From contig NZ_CP146091.1 of assembly GCF_037023145.1 (NCBI RefSeq), positions 1,178,001 through 1,242,000 on the forward strand: a stretch of 64,000 nucleotides of DNA, written 5' to 3'. The position numbers were made by a program, and so were the translations under genes. The notes under the pieces were generated by a model. The model searched no databases. It saw only the letters and a program-made list of their open reading frames with translations, and had not been told where the DNA came from. This document shows, piece by piece, positions 40,141 through 49,591 of the stretch; position 1 is the first letter of the stretch, and each line of letters begins with the position of its first letter. The DNA is from Ralstonia sp. RRA (GTDB lineage: Bacteria > Pseudomonadota > Gammaproteobacteria > Burkholderiales > Burkholderiaceae).

Positions 40141-41013
40141 ATGAGCTGGCTGGACAAACTGCTTCCGCCCAAGATCCAACAGACCGATCCGTCGCAACGC
40201 AAGGGCATTCCGGAAGGCCTCTGGATCAAATGCCCGGCCTGCGAGTCGGTGCTGTACCGTACCGACATCGAAGCCAATCTGCACGTCTGCCCGAAGTGCG
40301 ACCACCACATGCGCATCGGCGCGCGTGCTCGCCTGGATGCGCTGCTGGACGCCGAAGGCCGCTATGAGCTGGGCCAGGAGATCCTCCCGGTCGATCCGCT
40401 CAAGTTCAAGGACAGCAAGAAATACCCCGACCGCATCAAGGCCGCCATGGACAACTCCGGCGAGACCGATGCAATGGTCGTGCTGGGTGGCGCCATTCAT
40501 GCGCTGCCGGTGGTGGTGGCCTGCTTCGAGTTTGAGTTCATGACCGGCTCGATGGGCTCGGTGGTGGGAGAGCGCTTTGCACGCGGCGCGCAGATGGCGC
40601 TGGAGCAGAAGGTGCCGTTCATCTGCGTGACGGCATCGGGCGGTGCGCGTATGCAGGAAAGCCTGCTGTCGCTCATGCAGATGGCCAAGACCACGGCGAT
40701 GATCCAGAAGCTGGCCGAGGCCAAGCTGCCGTTCATCAGCGTGCTGACCGATCCGACCACCGGCGGTGTGTCCGCCAGCTTTGCCTTTATGGGCGATGTG
40801 GTGATCGCTGAACCCAAGGCAATGATCGGCTTTGCCGGCCCGCGCGTGATTGAGCAGACTGTGCGCGAGAAGCTGCCGGAAGGCTTCCAGCGTGCCGAGT
40901 TCCTGCTGCAGAAGGGCGCCATCGACATGATCGTCGACCGCCGCAACATGCGCCGCGAGATTGCCGAGCTGCTGGCGCTCTTGCAGAAGCAACCGGCCGA
41001 CGCACTGGCCTGA
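40141..41013 (+). CDS. accD: acetyl-CoA carboxylase carboxyltransferase subunit beta
   Basis: 290 residues. With AccA it transfers the carboxyl group from biotin to acetyl-CoA, the first step of fatty acid synthesis. The N-terminal zinc ribbon has C31, C34, C50 and C53 (CPACES, CPKCDH). The crotonase-fold carboxyltransferase domain follows, with [35 protein letters not shown] and [18 protein letters not shown] precedes the start. The trpA-accD-folC order is conserved in many proteobacteria. Confidence 0.98.
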   Translation: MSWLDKLLPPKIQQTDPSQRKGIPEGLWIKCPACESVLYRTDIEANLHVCPKCDHHMRIGARARLDALLDAEGRYELGQEILPVDPLKFKDSKKYPDRIKAAMDNSGETDAMVVLGGAIHALPVVVACFEFEFMTGSMGSVVGERFARGAQMALEQKVPFICVTASGGARMQESLLSLMQMAKTTAMIQKLAEAKLPFISVLTDPTTGGVSASFAFMGDVVIAEPKAMIGFAGPRVIEQTVREKLPEGFQRAEFLLQKGAIDMIVDRRNMRREIAELLALLQKQPADALA

Positions 41014-41033
41014 TGCACCACACCTGTTGAACC

Positions 41034-41067
41034 GAAGCGCGGGCGAGAGTCCGCGCTTCTTGTTTTT
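41034..41067 (+). terminator. intrinsic terminator of accD
   Basis: GAAGCGCGG (41034-41042) and CCGCGCTTC (41051-41059), eight-base loop, tail TTGTTTTT. It separates trp-accD from folC. Confidence 0.82.
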
Positions 41068-41118
41068 GCGCGGCAGGTTTGCCTCAACGCCACCCCGGCC
41101 GCGCCACTCATCGTTCGC

Positions 41119-42429
41119 ATGCCTACATTCGATAACCTTCCCGATTGGCTGGCCCACCTGGAAACCGCTCACCCGGTCGGCATCGACATGGGCCTGGCCC
41201 GCATCAGCCGCGTGCGTGACGTGCTGGGTCTGGAGTTCACATCCGTCGTCTTTACGGTTGGCGGCACCAACGGCAAGGGCTCGACCTGCTCGATGCTGGA
41301 GGCGATGCTGCTGGCCGCCGGCTACAAGGTTGGCTGCCATACGTCGCCACACCTGATCGATTTCAACGAACGCGCCCGCGTGAATGGCGAGATCGCCACC
41401 GACGCGATGCTGCTGCCGCATTTCGAAGCCGTAGAGCGCGCGCGCTGCAGCCTCAGTGACGACCACGGTGAGCCGGTCAGCCTGACGTATTTCGAGTTCA
41501 CCACGCTGGCGATCATGCATCTCTTTGCCAACGCGGGGCTCGATGCGGTCATTCTCGAAGTGGGTCTGGGCGGGCGTCTGGATGCGGTCAATATCATCGA
41601 CACGGATTGCGCCATCATTACCAGCGTCGATCTGGACCACATGACCTATCTGGGCGACACGCGCGAGGCGATCGGCTTCGAGAAGGCGGGGATCTTCCGC
41701 CCGGGCAAGCCGGCAATCTGCTCCGATCCGGTGCCGCCGATTTCGCTGGTCAAGCAAGCCGAGGCCGTTGGTGCTGACCTTTGGTTGATCGGCCGCGATT
41801 TCAACTTCCAGGGCGACAAGCAGCAGTGGGGTTTCAGCGGACGGGGGCGGCGCTGGCCGAGCCTCGGCTATCCGGCACTGCGCGGTGCGAATCAGTTGCT
41901 GAATGCCTCGGCGGCCCTGGCGGCGCTGGAGTCGGTGCGCGACCGGTTGCCAATTTCCGCGCAGGACGTGCGCCTGGGGTTGTCGCAGGTGGCGTTGCCG
42001 GGCCGTTTCCAGGTCATGGCAGGTCGTCCTGCAGTGATTCTGGATGTGGCGCATAACCCGCATGCGGCAGCAGCGCTCGGTCAGAACCTCGAAAACATGG
42101 GCTTCTTCCGCTACACCTACGCGGTGTTCGGTGCCATGCAGGACAAGGACATCGCCGGGGTGCTCGGTCACATGCTCGACAAGGTCGACCATTGGTGTCT
42201 GACCGATCTGCCGACACCGCGTGCGGCCAGCGCCGCGCGCCTGGAGCAGGCATTGACGGACGCCGGCTTCCAGCCGGGCAAGGAGTCGAGCGTCAGCACA
42301 TTCAGCGATCCCGCCACAGCCTATCGCAACGCCATGGAGCGTGCGACTGAGGATGATAGAATCGTGGTCTTCGGATCGTTCTTCACCGTTGCTGGTGTGC
42401 TTGCGGAGCGCAAGAACCGCGCGCACTAG
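41119..42429 (+). CDS. folC: bifunctional folylpolyglutamate/dihydrofolate synthase
   Basis: 436 residues of the Mur-ligase-like family, adding glutamate to dihydropteroate and folates. The P-loop is GGTNGKGST (48-56). TYFEFTTLAIMHLFA, VILEVGLGGRLDAVN and DHMTYLGDT are conserved catalytic blocks, and the C-terminal domain has VILDVAHNPHAA. Length is normal. It is followed by a 102-base gap to the SPOR-protein gene. Confidence 0.96.
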   Translation: MPTFDNLPDWLAHLETAHPVGIDMGLARISRVRDVLGLEFTSVVFTVGGTNGKGSTCSMLEAMLLAAGYKVGCHTSPHLIDFNERARVNGEIATDAMLLPHFEAVERARCSLSDDHGEPVSLTYFEFTTLAIMHLFANAGLDAVILEVGLGGRLDAVNIIDTDCAIITSVDLDHMTYLGDTREAIGFEKAGIFRPGKPAICSDPVPPISLVKQAEAVGADLWLIGRDFNFQGDKQQWGFSGRGRRWPSLGYPALRGANQLLNASAALAALESVRDRLPISAQDVRLGLSQVALPGRFQVMAGRPAVILDVAHNPHAAAALGQNLENMGFFRYTYAVFGAMQDKDIAGVLGHMLDKVDHWCLTDLPTPRAASAARLEQALTDAGFQPGKESSVSTFSDPATAYRNAMERATEDDRIVVFGSFFTVAGVLAERKNRAH

Positions 42430-42531
42430 CCAAGCGCATTGCCAACATTGGGCAGCGCCGGGTCACAGGACGACCCTGGCGTCGGCGCTGCCCTCGCATG
42501 CATCGTCTGAGAGCCAAACCGAGCGCAATCC

Positions 42532-43398
42532 ATGGGACTGTTTTCCATCTTCTCCTCCCGCAAAAACGCTGAAGGCGAACGCTCGCGCGGCGCCGCTGGC
42601 AGTGCCGCCGATGTGGCCCGCGATGCGGTCCATGAATCGCGCACCTCGTCCCGCGCATCTTCGAACTCCCGTAGCCGTGCCTCTCGCCGTACGGACGATG
42701 ACGACGATGGTCTCGACCCCGAACTCCCGCAAAAGCAGCGCGCCCGTCGTCGATTGATCGGCGCGGTGGTGCTGGTGGGCGCTGCCGTGGTGGTGTTGCC
42801 GCTGGTGTTCGACGCCAAGCCACGCCCCGTGACCGATGCGGTGGCCGTGCAGATTCAGGATCAACCGATCGACCGAGGCGCCAAGGCGTCCACCGATGAA
42901 CCCAAGGTAGCGAGCCGTCGCTCTGCGCCGCGTGCACCGGGCTCGTCGGCAGATCAACCGCAGGCGCTCGACCAGGGCGAAGAGGTGGTTGCTTCTGCGG
43001 AAGCGTCGTCACCCAGCACGCCCGCGCCTGCACAGAACACGCCGTCGGCCAAGCCGACTCCGCCCAAGACGGTGGCCAGCCTGACACCGCCCGCAGATGC
43101 CAAGCCCGCCGCCAAACCGGCTCAGCCAGCGCCGCAAGCTGCCACGCCCAGTGCAGATGCCAGCGGCAACAAGTTCGTCCTGCTGATTGGCGCCTTCGCG
43201 TCCGAAGACCGCGCGCGCAACTGGCTGGGCAAGCTCAAGGCCGAGAAGATTCCCGGCTACATCGAACACAAGAAGGTGCCTGAGAAGGGCGATCTGGCGC
43301 TGTTGCGCGCAGGCCCGTTCAACGATCGCGCCGCAGCGGAAGCCGCACAGAAGCGCGCCGAGCAGATTGGCCTGACGCCCAAGCTTGTGCAGCAATAA
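42532..43398 (+). CDS. SPOR-domain protein (DedD-like)
   Basis: A 288-residue bitopic membrane protein. The basic, Ser/Arg-rich cytoplasmic start (1-73) contains an Asp run (RRTDDDDDG). One membrane helix is at about 75-93. A Pro/Ala periplasmic linker leads to a C-terminal SPOR domain (about 212-286, NKFVLLIGAFASEDRARNWL) that binds denuded septal peptidoglycan. Position between folC and cvpA is that of dedD, a cell-division gene, although sequence identity with E. coli DedD is not judged here. Confidence 0.88.
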   Translation: MGLFSIFSSRKNAEGERSRGAAGSAADVARDAVHESRTSSRASSNSRSRASRRTDDDDDGLDPELPQKQRARRRLIGAVVLVGAAVVVLPLVFDAKPRPVTDAVAVQIQDQPIDRGAKASTDEPKVASRRSAPRAPGSSADQPQALDQGEEVVASAEASSPSTPAPAQNTPSAKPTPPKTVASLTPPADAKPAAKPAQPAPQAATPSADASGNKFVLLIGAFASEDRARNWLGKLKAEKIPGYIEHKKVPEKGDLALLRAGPFNDRAAAEAAQKRAEQIGLTPKLVQQ

Positions 43399-43479
43399 CG
43401 ATGCTGGATCACGTGCACTCGCCAGATTCACTGACCTGTCACGCTACCCTCAGTCAAAGTCAATCCAAGCCGCTGTCCG

Positions 43480-43977
43480 ATGCAACCGACTTTCTTTGAC
43501 TATGGCGTGCTGTTCATCGTCGTCACGTCTGCGCTGATCGGGTTGTTTCGCGGGCTGATTCGCGAAGTGCTGGCGTTGCTTGGGTGGTTGTTTGCCGCGT
43601 GGGTGGCGTATACGTTTTCGGGTGTCGCCGCAGGCTGGATGCCAGAGTCGCTACCGGGTGGACCGGTGGCGCGCACCATTCTCGGTTTCGTCCTACTGTT
43701 TATCGTGACGGTGATTGCGACGTCGCTGGTGGGGGCGCTGCTCTCGGCGGCATTGGCAAGCGCTGGGCTCAAGCCCGCGGATCGCGGCCTGGGCATGGTG
43801 TTCGGGCTGGCACGCGGTGGCGTGATCATCCTCGTGCTGATGACGGTGGCGGGCTTTACCAGCCTGCCCGAGCAACCGTTCTGGCGCGATGCGATCAGCC
43901 GGCCGTATGCGGAGGAAGCTGCGCGTGCTGCCAAGCCGCTGCTGCCGCCTGACGTCGCGAAGTATGTTCACTATTGA
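43480..43977 (+). CDS. cvpA: CvpA family protein
   Basis: 165 residues with four to five hydrophobic helices (FFDYGVLFIVVTSALIGLFR at the start, then about 30-48, 65-90 and 103-125), an inner-membrane protein of the colicin V production family. The family is linked to envelope homeostasis, and its gene usually precedes purF, as here. No Shine-Dalgarno is strong; the start agrees with homologues beginning near the first membrane helix. Confidence 0.93.
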   Translation: MQPTFFDYGVLFIVVTSALIGLFRGLIREVLALLGWLFAAWVAYTFSGVAAGWMPESLPGGPVARTILGFVLLFIVTVIATSLVGALLSAALASAGLKPADRGLGMVFGLARGGVIILVLMTVAGFTSLPEQPFWRDAISRPYAEEAARAAKPLLPPDVAKYVHY

Positions 43978-44074
43978 TCCGGAGCGTCTGGCCACCAGCT
44001 AGACGATCTGGGAAGCTTTTTCGGCGCCGGCAACGGGTGCGGGCGCCACCAATACGCTCTCGCTGGAGATCGAC

Positions 44075-45613
44075 ATGTGCGGTATCGTTGGCGTGGTTTC
44101 CTCCACGCCCGTCAATCAGCTGATCTATGACAGCCTGCTGCTTCTGCAACACCGGGGGCAGGATGCGGCTGGCATTGCCACTGCGGCTGGCAACACCTTC
44201 CATATGCACAAAGCCAATGGCATGGTGCGTGACGTGTTCCGCACGCGCAACATGCGCGGCCTGCCGGGCACGAGCGGCATCGGCCAGGTGCGTTATCCGA
44301 CCGCTGGCTCTTCCAGCGAGGAAGAGGCCCAGCCGTTCTACGTCAATGCGCCGTTCGGCATTGTGCTGGCGCATAACGGCAACCTGACCAACTCCGATCA
44401 ACTGCGCGAAGAGATGTTCCGACGCGATCGTCGTCACATCAACACGCAGTCGGATTCTGAAGTCCTGCTGAACGTGCTGGCCGATGAACTGCAACGCGCC
44501 AGCAATGACATCCCGCTGAACCGCGACTCCATCTTCACCGCCGTGGAAGGCTTGCACCGCCGTGTGCGTGGTTCGTACGCCATCGCAGCCGAGATCTCCG
44601 GCTACGGTGTGCTGGCCGTGCGTGATCCGTTCGGCATCCGCCCGCTGGCGCTGGGTAGCCAGGAAACGCCGGACGGCAAGATCGAATACATGGTCGCCTC
44701 CGAATCCGTGGCGTTGGAAGGGATCGGCTTCAAGTTCGAGCGCGACGTGGCGCCCGGCGAAGCGATCTTCATCGACCTCGAAGGCAAGCTGCACACCAAG
44801 CAATGCGCCCAGAACCCGGTGCTCTCGCCGTGCATTTTTGAGTACGTGTACCTGGCACGTCCGGATTCGCGCATGGATGGCGTGTCGGTGTACGACGCGC
44901 GTCTGCGCATGGGCGATTACCTGGCCGAGAAGATCAAGCGTGAGGTGACCGACCCGATCGACGTGGTGATGCCGATTCCGGATTCGTCGCGTCCGGCCGC
45001 CATGCAGGTGGCCAACCACCTGGGCGTGCCGTACCGCGAGGGCTTCTTCAAGAACCGCTACGTGGGCCGCACCTTCATCATGCCGGGCCAGGCCGTGCGC
45101 AAGAAGTCGGTGCGCCAGAAGCTCAACGCCATGGCGATTGAGTTCAAGGGCAAGAACGTGCTGATCGTCGATGACTCCATCGTGCGTGGCACGACCTCGT
45201 CGGAAATCGTGCAGATGGCACGTGACGCGGGCGCGAAGAAGGTGATCTTCGCTTCGGCCGCGCCGCCGGTGAAGTTCCCGAACGTGTACGGCATCGACAT
45301 GCCGACGCGCGGTGAACTGGTGGCCTACGGCCGCACACACGAAGAAATTGCCAAGATCATCGGCGCCGATCAACTCGTGTACCAGGACGTGGAAGACATG
45401 AAGCGCGCCGTGCGCGACGTCAACCCGGCGCTCAAGGACTTTGACGCGTCGTGCTTTGATGGCAAGTACGTGACGGGCGATATCGACGAGGCATATCTCG
45501 ATCGTCTGGAGACCGCGCGCAACAGCTCGGCCGCCAGTGCGGATCGCGACAACGCGCAGAACGATGATCCGCGTACGCAACTGCACCTGCAACGTTCGGC
45601 TGTGAACGAGTAA
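44075..45613 (+). CDS. purF: amidophosphoribosyltransferase
   Basis: 512 residues. First committed step of purine synthesis, transferring glutamine amide nitrogen to PRPP. The N-terminal nucleophile Cys2 (MCGIVGVV) shows an Ntn glutaminase, and HNGNLTN is the conserved glutamine-site motif. The phosphoribosyltransferase domain has the PRPP loop [16 protein letters not shown]. Length is normal. GGAG precedes the start. It ends the accD-folC-dedD-cvpA-purF series and is followed by a terminator. Confidence 0.98.
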   Translation: MCGIVGVVSSTPVNQLIYDSLLLLQHRGQDAAGIATAAGNTFHMHKANGMVRDVFRTRNMRGLPGTSGIGQVRYPTAGSSSEEEAQPFYVNAPFGIVLAHNGNLTNSDQLREEMFRRDRRHINTQSDSEVLLNVLADELQRASNDIPLNRDSIFTAVEGLHRRVRGSYAIAAEISGYGVLAVRDPFGIRPLALGSQETPDGKIEYMVASESVALEGIGFKFERDVAPGEAIFIDLEGKLHTKQCAQNPVLSPCIFEYVYLARPDSRMDGVSVYDARLRMGDYLAEKIKREVTDPIDVVMPIPDSSRPAAMQVANHLGVPYREGFFKNRYVGRTFIMPGQAVRKKSVRQKLNAMAIEFKGKNVLIVDDSIVRGTTSSEIVQMARDAGAKKVIFASAAPPVKFPNVYGIDMPTRGELVAYGRTHEEIAKIIGADQLVYQDVEDMKRAVRDVNPALKDFDASCFDGKYVTGDIDEAYLDRLETARNSSAASADRDNAQNDDPRTQLHLQRSAVNE

Positions 45614-45632
45614 TCGTTCCTCATCGCCAATA

Positions 45633-45664
45633 AAAAAGCCCGTCTACGTGACGGGCTTTTTGTT
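45633..45664. terminator. bidirectional terminator between purF and the ABC permease gene
   Basis: AAAAAGCCCGTC (45633-45644) and GACGGGCTTTTT (45650-45661) around TACGT. It has T tracts in both directions between convergent genes. Confidence 0.9.
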
Positions 45665-45683
45665 GGGCGCTTGGTTGACCACG

Positions 45684-46505
45684 TTACTTCAGCATGCGAC
45701 GGCGCAGCAGCCACAGGCACAGCACGAGCGCGACAGCAGCGTAGAGCAGCAGCACACCCAGATGCAGCAGAACGTTGTCCGGTGTGCGGCCCAGCATCAG
45801 TGGGCGGATCAGCTCCACCGCGTGCGGCAGCGGCAGCACGTTCGTGATCGCGCGCACGGGCGCTGGCAGTTGCGACAGTGGGAAGAACACGCCCGAGAGC
45901 AACATCATCGGCGTGATCACCAGCGTCTGATAGAACATGAAGAAATCGTAGTTTGGCGCGAGCGCCGTCATGTTCATTGCCAGGCAGGCGAACGTGAAAC
46001 CCGTGAGCACGATGACAGGCAAGGCGAGCAACGCCTGCGGCATCGATGCATAGCTGAGAGCGCCCGCCACCAGCATGATCGCCAGACCCGAGAGCACGGA
46101 CTTGCTGGCCGCCCAGATCAGTTCGCCGAGTACCACGTCACCCAGGGTGAGCGGCGCATAGAGGATGGCTTCCCACGTGCGCTGTACGTGCATGCGCGAG
46201 AACGCCGAGTACATCGCTTCGAAGCTCGCTGACATCATCGTGCTGGAAGCCACCGTGCCGGCGGCCAGGAACGCGATGTACGACACACCGTCGATATGCC
46301 CGACCAGCAGGCCCAGGCCGAGCCCGAGACCAAACAGGTAGATCATCGGATCGGCCAGATTGCCGGCGAGCGACGGAATGGCAAGCTTGCGCCAGACCAT
46401 GAAGTTGCGCAGCCAGATGGTCTGCCAGTTCCGGAAATTGAGCGGCCGCAGCGATTGTGGATACGCCTGTTGCGGAGCTGCGGTAAGAGTGGCTTCGTTG
46501 GACAT
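45684..46505 (-). CDS. ABC-2 type transporter permease, NodJ-like
   Basis: 273 residues with six hydrophobic segments forming an ABC-2 permease. WLRNFMVWRKLAIPSLAGNL, LADPMIYLFGLGLGLG, YIAFLAAGTVASSTMMSASF and PMMLLSGVFFPLSQLP are very NodJ-like segments. It is encoded 39 bases after the NodI-like ATPase gene on the same strand, together forming an exporter. In rhizobia NodIJ exports Nod factor lipo-oligosaccharide. The chromosomal betaproteobacterial relatives have no nod genes around them and an unknown substrate, possibly a polysaccharide or lipid-linked glycan. ATG 46505 gives the shorter, family-like start. Confidence 0.87.
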   Translation of the reverse strand: MSNEATLTAAPQQAYPQSLRPLNFRNWQTIWLRNFMVWRKLAIPSLAGNLADPMIYLFGLGLGLGLLVGHIDGVSYIAFLAAGTVASSTMMSASFEAMYSAFSRMHVQRTWEAILYAPLTLGDVVLGELIWAASKSVLSGLAIMLVAGALSYASMPQALLALPVIVLTGFTFACLAMNMTALAPNYDFFMFYQTLVITPMMLLSGVFFPLSQLPAPVRAITNVLPLPHAVELIRPLMLGRTPDNVLLHLGVLLLYAAVALVLCLWLLRRRMLK

Positions 46506-46544
46506 GGGTAGCTCGTTCAATCGCGCTGCATGAATCACGCCGCA

Positions 46545-47507
46545 TCAATCCCGCATCTCGCGGCCCGTCAGGCGCAGGAACACGTCTTCAAGATTAGCGG
46601 GGCGGTGCAGGTAGCGCAGGCCGGGCATGGTGTGCGTTTCGGTCTGCGTGCGCAGGGTGGCCACCAGCGGCTGCGGATCGCGGGCGTAGCAGAAGAGGGT
46701 TTCGCCGCTGGTCTCTACGCGCTCGGCAAGGGGCTCGAGCAGCGTGCGCAGGGCGGAGAGATCGTCGCCATAGACTTCCACCACGTCGCAGCCGATCTCG
46801 CGAGCGATGAGTTCGTGCGGCTTGCCTTGCGCGATCTTGCGACCGTTGTCGATCACGCAGAGTTCGTCGCACAGGCGCTCGGCCTCTTCCATGAAGTGCG
46901 TGGTCAGCAGGATGGTCTTGCCACCGGCCAGCAGTGAACGCAGGCGCTCCCAGATCAGGTGGCGGGCTTGCGGATCGAGCCCGGTAGTGGGCTCGTCCAT
47001 GACGAGGATGTCCGGGTCGTTAATGAGTGCGCGCGCCACGGTCAGCCGGCGCTTCATGCCGCCGGAGAGCGCACGTACCGGCGCATCGGCTTTTTGCTCA
47101 AGCCGCGCGAATTCCAGCAGGGCAGGGATGCGCTCGCGGATGGCCGCGGAGGACAGGCCAAAGTAGCGGCCGAAGATGCGCAGGTTTTCCGAGACGGTGA
47201 AATCGGGGTCGAGGTTGTCGAACTGCGGCACCACGCCCACACGCATGCGTGCACGGTGCGCAAACTCGGGAACCGCCTCACCGCACAGTTGCAGCGCGCC
47301 CGCATCGGGCATCGTCATGCCAAGCAGCATGCGCAGCGTAGTGGTCTTGCCGGCCCCATTGGGGCCCAGCAGGCCGAAGCATTGGCCGCGCCGTACGGAA
47401 AAACTCAGGTTGTCGACGACCGTTTGATCTCCATAGCGCTTGCGCAAGCCGTCGACGCTCAGGATCGGTGTGCTGCTCACGCCAAAGCCCTGTTGCTCGT
47501 ATCGCAC
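46545..47507 (-). CDS. ABC transporter ATP-binding protein, NodI-like
   Basis: A 320-residue ATPase. Walker A is GPNGAGKT (48-55), followed by the Q-loop [14 protein letters not shown], the signature [16 protein letters not shown], Walker [15 protein letters not shown] and the H-loop [13 protein letters not shown]. The C-terminal region, including [14 protein letters not shown] and the ending [17 protein letters not shown], is characteristic of NodI and its close homologues. The start is GTG at 47507 with GGAGG four bases upstream; a GTG at 47480 is an alternative. It is paired with the NodJ-like permease. Confidence 0.88.
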   Translation of the reverse strand: MRYEQQGFGVSSTPILSVDGLRKRYGDQTVVDNLSFSVRRGQCFGLLGPNGAGKTTTLRMLLGMTMPDAGALQLCGEAVPEFAHRARMRVGVVPQFDNLDPDFTVSENLRIFGRYFGLSSAAIRERIPALLEFARLEQKADAPVRALSGGMKRRLTVARALINDPDILVMDEPTTGLDPQARHLIWERLRSLLAGGKTILLTTHFMEEAERLCDELCVIDNGRKIAQGKPHELIAREIGCDVVEVYGDDLSALRTLLEPLAERVETSGETLFCYARDPQPLVATLRTQTETHTMPGLRYLHRPANLEDVFLRLTGREMRD

Positions 47508-47596
47508 ATCGCCTCCGTTGCAAAACGCTGATTATGCGCTTGCGTCGGCATATGCGTATGAGGGGATTGTGCGATGGCGCTGACCACGCTCAGATA

Positions 47597-47628
47597 ACAA
47601 AAAGGGCCAGACAACACTGTCTGGCCCC
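47597..47628 (-). terminator. terminator of the glycine-zipper lipoprotein gene
   Basis: GGGCCAGACA (47604-47613) and TGTCTGGCCC (47618-47627) with a four-base loop; on the minus strand it is followed by TTTTTGTTATC. Confidence 0.87.
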
Positions 47629-47662
47629 TGCCTGCAGCACATCTTCGCTGCGTATGGTGGGC

Positions 47663-47863
47663 TTATTTGCCGATGGTGTTACCAATCACACCACCCAGTG
47701 CCGCACCACCCAGCGTGGCACCCGGGCCGCCCCAGATGGCCGCCCCGGCGACACCGCCCGCGGCTGCGCCGAGCGCCGTGTTCCGCTGCCTTGGCGTCAT
47801 GTCCGCGCATCCGCTGACGGATGCCAACACGGCCGCCAGTAACAAGGATACGAAGGCACGCAT
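47663..47863 (-). CDS. small glycine-zipper lipoprotein
   Basis: 66 residues. The signal MRAFVSLLLAAVLASVSGCA ends in a lipobox (VSGC) with lipidation at C19. The rest, NTALGAAAGGVAGAAIWGG and TLGGAALGGVIGNTIGK, is a double glycine zipper as in SlyB/YmgG/OmpA-associated 2TM proteins. It probably sits in the outer membrane. AAAGGAG precedes the ATG. It is monocistronic with its own terminator. The precise function is unknown; relatives respond to envelope stress. Confidence 0.82.
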   Translation of the reverse strand: MRAFVSLLLAAVLASVSGCADMTPRQRNTALGAAAGGVAGAAIWGGPGATLGGAALGGVIGNTIGK

Positions 47864-48011
47864 AGCACACTCCTTTTATCGTTCGTATGCCTGTATTAAA
47901 GGCCGTGCACGGTGCCATGTGCAGGGACCGATGCCTGAAAACGGTGTCAGCCGATTCCCACACATGCAACGCGGATTCCGGCGCGGAAGTTCCGCCCTTT
48001 CTTGCGTATTG

Positions 48012-48194
48012 CTAACGGTCCAGCGTCTTCTTCACATCTTCACGAACATCGCCCATGGTGGCGCGAGCTTTGCCGATGTTTTTTTCGATGTTGCCCTTGA
48101 CCTGTGTTTTTTCATCGCCGGTCACCTTGCCGGCCACTTCCTTGATCTTGCCTTTCGCTTCTTGCAGACGGCCCTTCACTTGGTCCTTGTTCAT
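48012..48194 (-). CDS. CsbD-family stress protein
   Basis: 60 residues. MNKDQVKGRLQEAKGKIKEV, then AGKVTGDEKTQVKGNIEKNI and a Lys/Asp-rich ending. This is the CsbD (YjbJ) pattern of small, highly charged, general-stress-induced proteins of unknown action. A longer frame adds a 23-residue Pro-rich extension without family support. AAAGGGG precedes the chosen ATG. Confidence 0.88.
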   Translation of the reverse strand: MNKDQVKGRLQEAKGKIKEVAGKVTGDEKTQVKGNIEKNIGKARATMGDVREDVKKTLDR

Positions 48195-48441
48195 GGTTCG
48201 ACCCCTTTGTTGATCGGCCGGTGCAGGGGCGCCCACCGGCATTGGCGCGTGGCGCAGCGCCACCGTTGCAGCATATGGCGTGTGGTGCTTGCGCCCAGGT
48301 GACGTTGTCCGAAAGACCTGTAGGACAAACGGGTGATGTCACGGAAATAGGCTTGACCGATGGCTACACTGAAACGCCCGGCCGCGTTGGCACGTGCCGG
48401 ATCTGTTCACCATTCTCACGACCCACGAGGGAGAAAGCGAC

Positions 48442-48939
48442 ATGATGACTCTAGAGCAACTCGGCATCCTGCACCGATCGCAGATCGAGGCGTGGCTGGC
48501 CGTTACGGAAGAAGCTGTTGACGGCGTCAATCGCCTGATCGGGCTCAATCTCCAGGCACTCAAGGCCAGCTTTGGAGAGACCGAGCAGTGCCTGCACGAC
48601 GCGGCCGGCGCGCAGGATGCCGGACAGTGGTTCGGTGCGCAGGCGCAGTTTCTGCAGCCCGCCGGAGAACGCGTGTCCGGCTATACGCGCAACTTCATCG
48701 AAATCGGTGTGCAAACACAGAACGGCATCACGCGCGCGCTGCAGCGTCATGGTGATGAAGTGCGTCGTCAATGGGGCTTCGTCGCAGAGAACCTGGCCGA
48801 CGCCGCGCCTCCGGGCACCGAGGTGGCCGTGAAGTTTCTCAAGGCATCTGTCGGGCTGGAGGTGGCTGCTGCGGAAGCGGCAGAGGTTGCCGCTTCCGAG
48901 GCAAGTGGCGTTACCGCCAGGAACGACACCGCGCATTGA
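48442..48939 (+). CDS. phasin family protein
   Basis: 165 residues, almost entirely helical, with the phasin pattern: MMTLEQLGILHRSQIEAWLA, EEAVDGVNRLIGLNLQALKA, many Gln/Ala positions, and a C-terminal Ala/Glu-rich helix (EVAAAEAAEVAASEASG). Phasins coat polyhydroxyalkanoate granules, and Ralstonia-type bacteria carry several. Some small ones instead act as general stress proteins, so the PHA role is inferred. GAGGGAG precedes the ATG. There are no pha genes nearby. Confidence 0.78.
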   Translation: MMTLEQLGILHRSQIEAWLAVTEEAVDGVNRLIGLNLQALKASFGETEQCLHDAAGAQDAGQWFGAQAQFLQPAGERVSGYTRNFIEIGVQTQNGITRALQRHGDEVRRQWGFVAENLADAAPPGTEVAVKFLKASVGLEVAAAEAAEVAASEASGVTARNDTAH

Positions 48940-49088
48940 GTACTCCTCCATACGGGTGAAATTCGTCGGCAGTGGGCCGACATGGATTTCGGCGCAGTCC
49001 TACAGGGTGTTGCGGACAGGCTTCGATACGCGCGTCAGGCGCCGATCTCTACACTTCCTACATGTCCATCAACATGAAGGAGGTGATC

Positions 49089-49163
49089 GTGCCCTACCTG
49101 GTTGCATGGTTCCTGGGCCTTCCCGCGTTCGTGTTGCTGCTGATGTGGTTGTTCGTGCATTGA
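49089..49163 (+). CDS. tiny membrane peptide (24 residues) with a perfect Shine-Dalgarno
   Basis: From GTG 49089 the frame encodes VPYLVAWFLGLPAFVLLLMW followed by LFVH, a single hydrophobic helix. AAGGAGG stands five bases upstream (49077-49083), an unusually complete ribosome-binding site. In-frame ATGs at 49062 and 49074 would give 33 or 29 residues, but without such a site. No family is recognised by me; peptides like this are often missed in annotation. Confidence 0.55.
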   Translation: MPYLVAWFLGLPAFVLLLMWLFVH

Positions 49164-49202
49164 TGCACGCAGCACGATCCCTCAACGCGAACCGGAGGAC
49201 CT

Positions 49203-49442
49203 ATGACCTTCCGAGACGATTGCAAGATCGAAGTCTCTGCCTATGAAATTTCCCCCGACGCCTGGCGTGCAGAAGTCAGCATCCTGCGCGTAAGCGACGG
49301 TGAAATCTTGCTACCGCGCACCACTGTGCGCGAATCGATCAATACGTATTCGAATGCTGGTAGCGCACTTGAAGCTGCACGGGCCTATGCCGAAGCGATG
49401 ATCGCTGCCGGCCAGTTCGATTGCAGCCCTGCGTGGAATTGA
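49203..49442 (+). CDS. hypothetical protein, 79 residues
   Basis: Starts MTFRDDCKIEVSAYEISPDA behind CCGGAGGACCT, a good ribosome-binding site. It continues with alternating strands (WRAEVSILRVSDGEIL) and a helix (AGSALEAARAYAEAMIAAGQ), ending near a second Cys. It reads like a small alpha/beta cytosolic domain. No signal peptide or known motif. It is 39 bases after the tiny membrane peptide, and the two could be one transcript. The family is not recognised. Confidence 0.7.
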   Translation: MTFRDDCKIEVSAYEISPDAWRAEVSILRVSDGEILLPRTTVRESINTYSNAGSALEAARAYAEAMIAAGQFDCSPAWN

Positions 49443-49591
49443 GTTGCGCGGGATTCCGCAGCTATGTGGCGTTACGTTCTGTTACCAATTCGCCCCTACC
49501 GTATCACCTGTGACGGTGGGCCTGCATACAATACAGATACCGTAATTGGCGCTGGCTGCGGTGCTTGCCAGGCGCTTTCTAGCTGCAGGTG

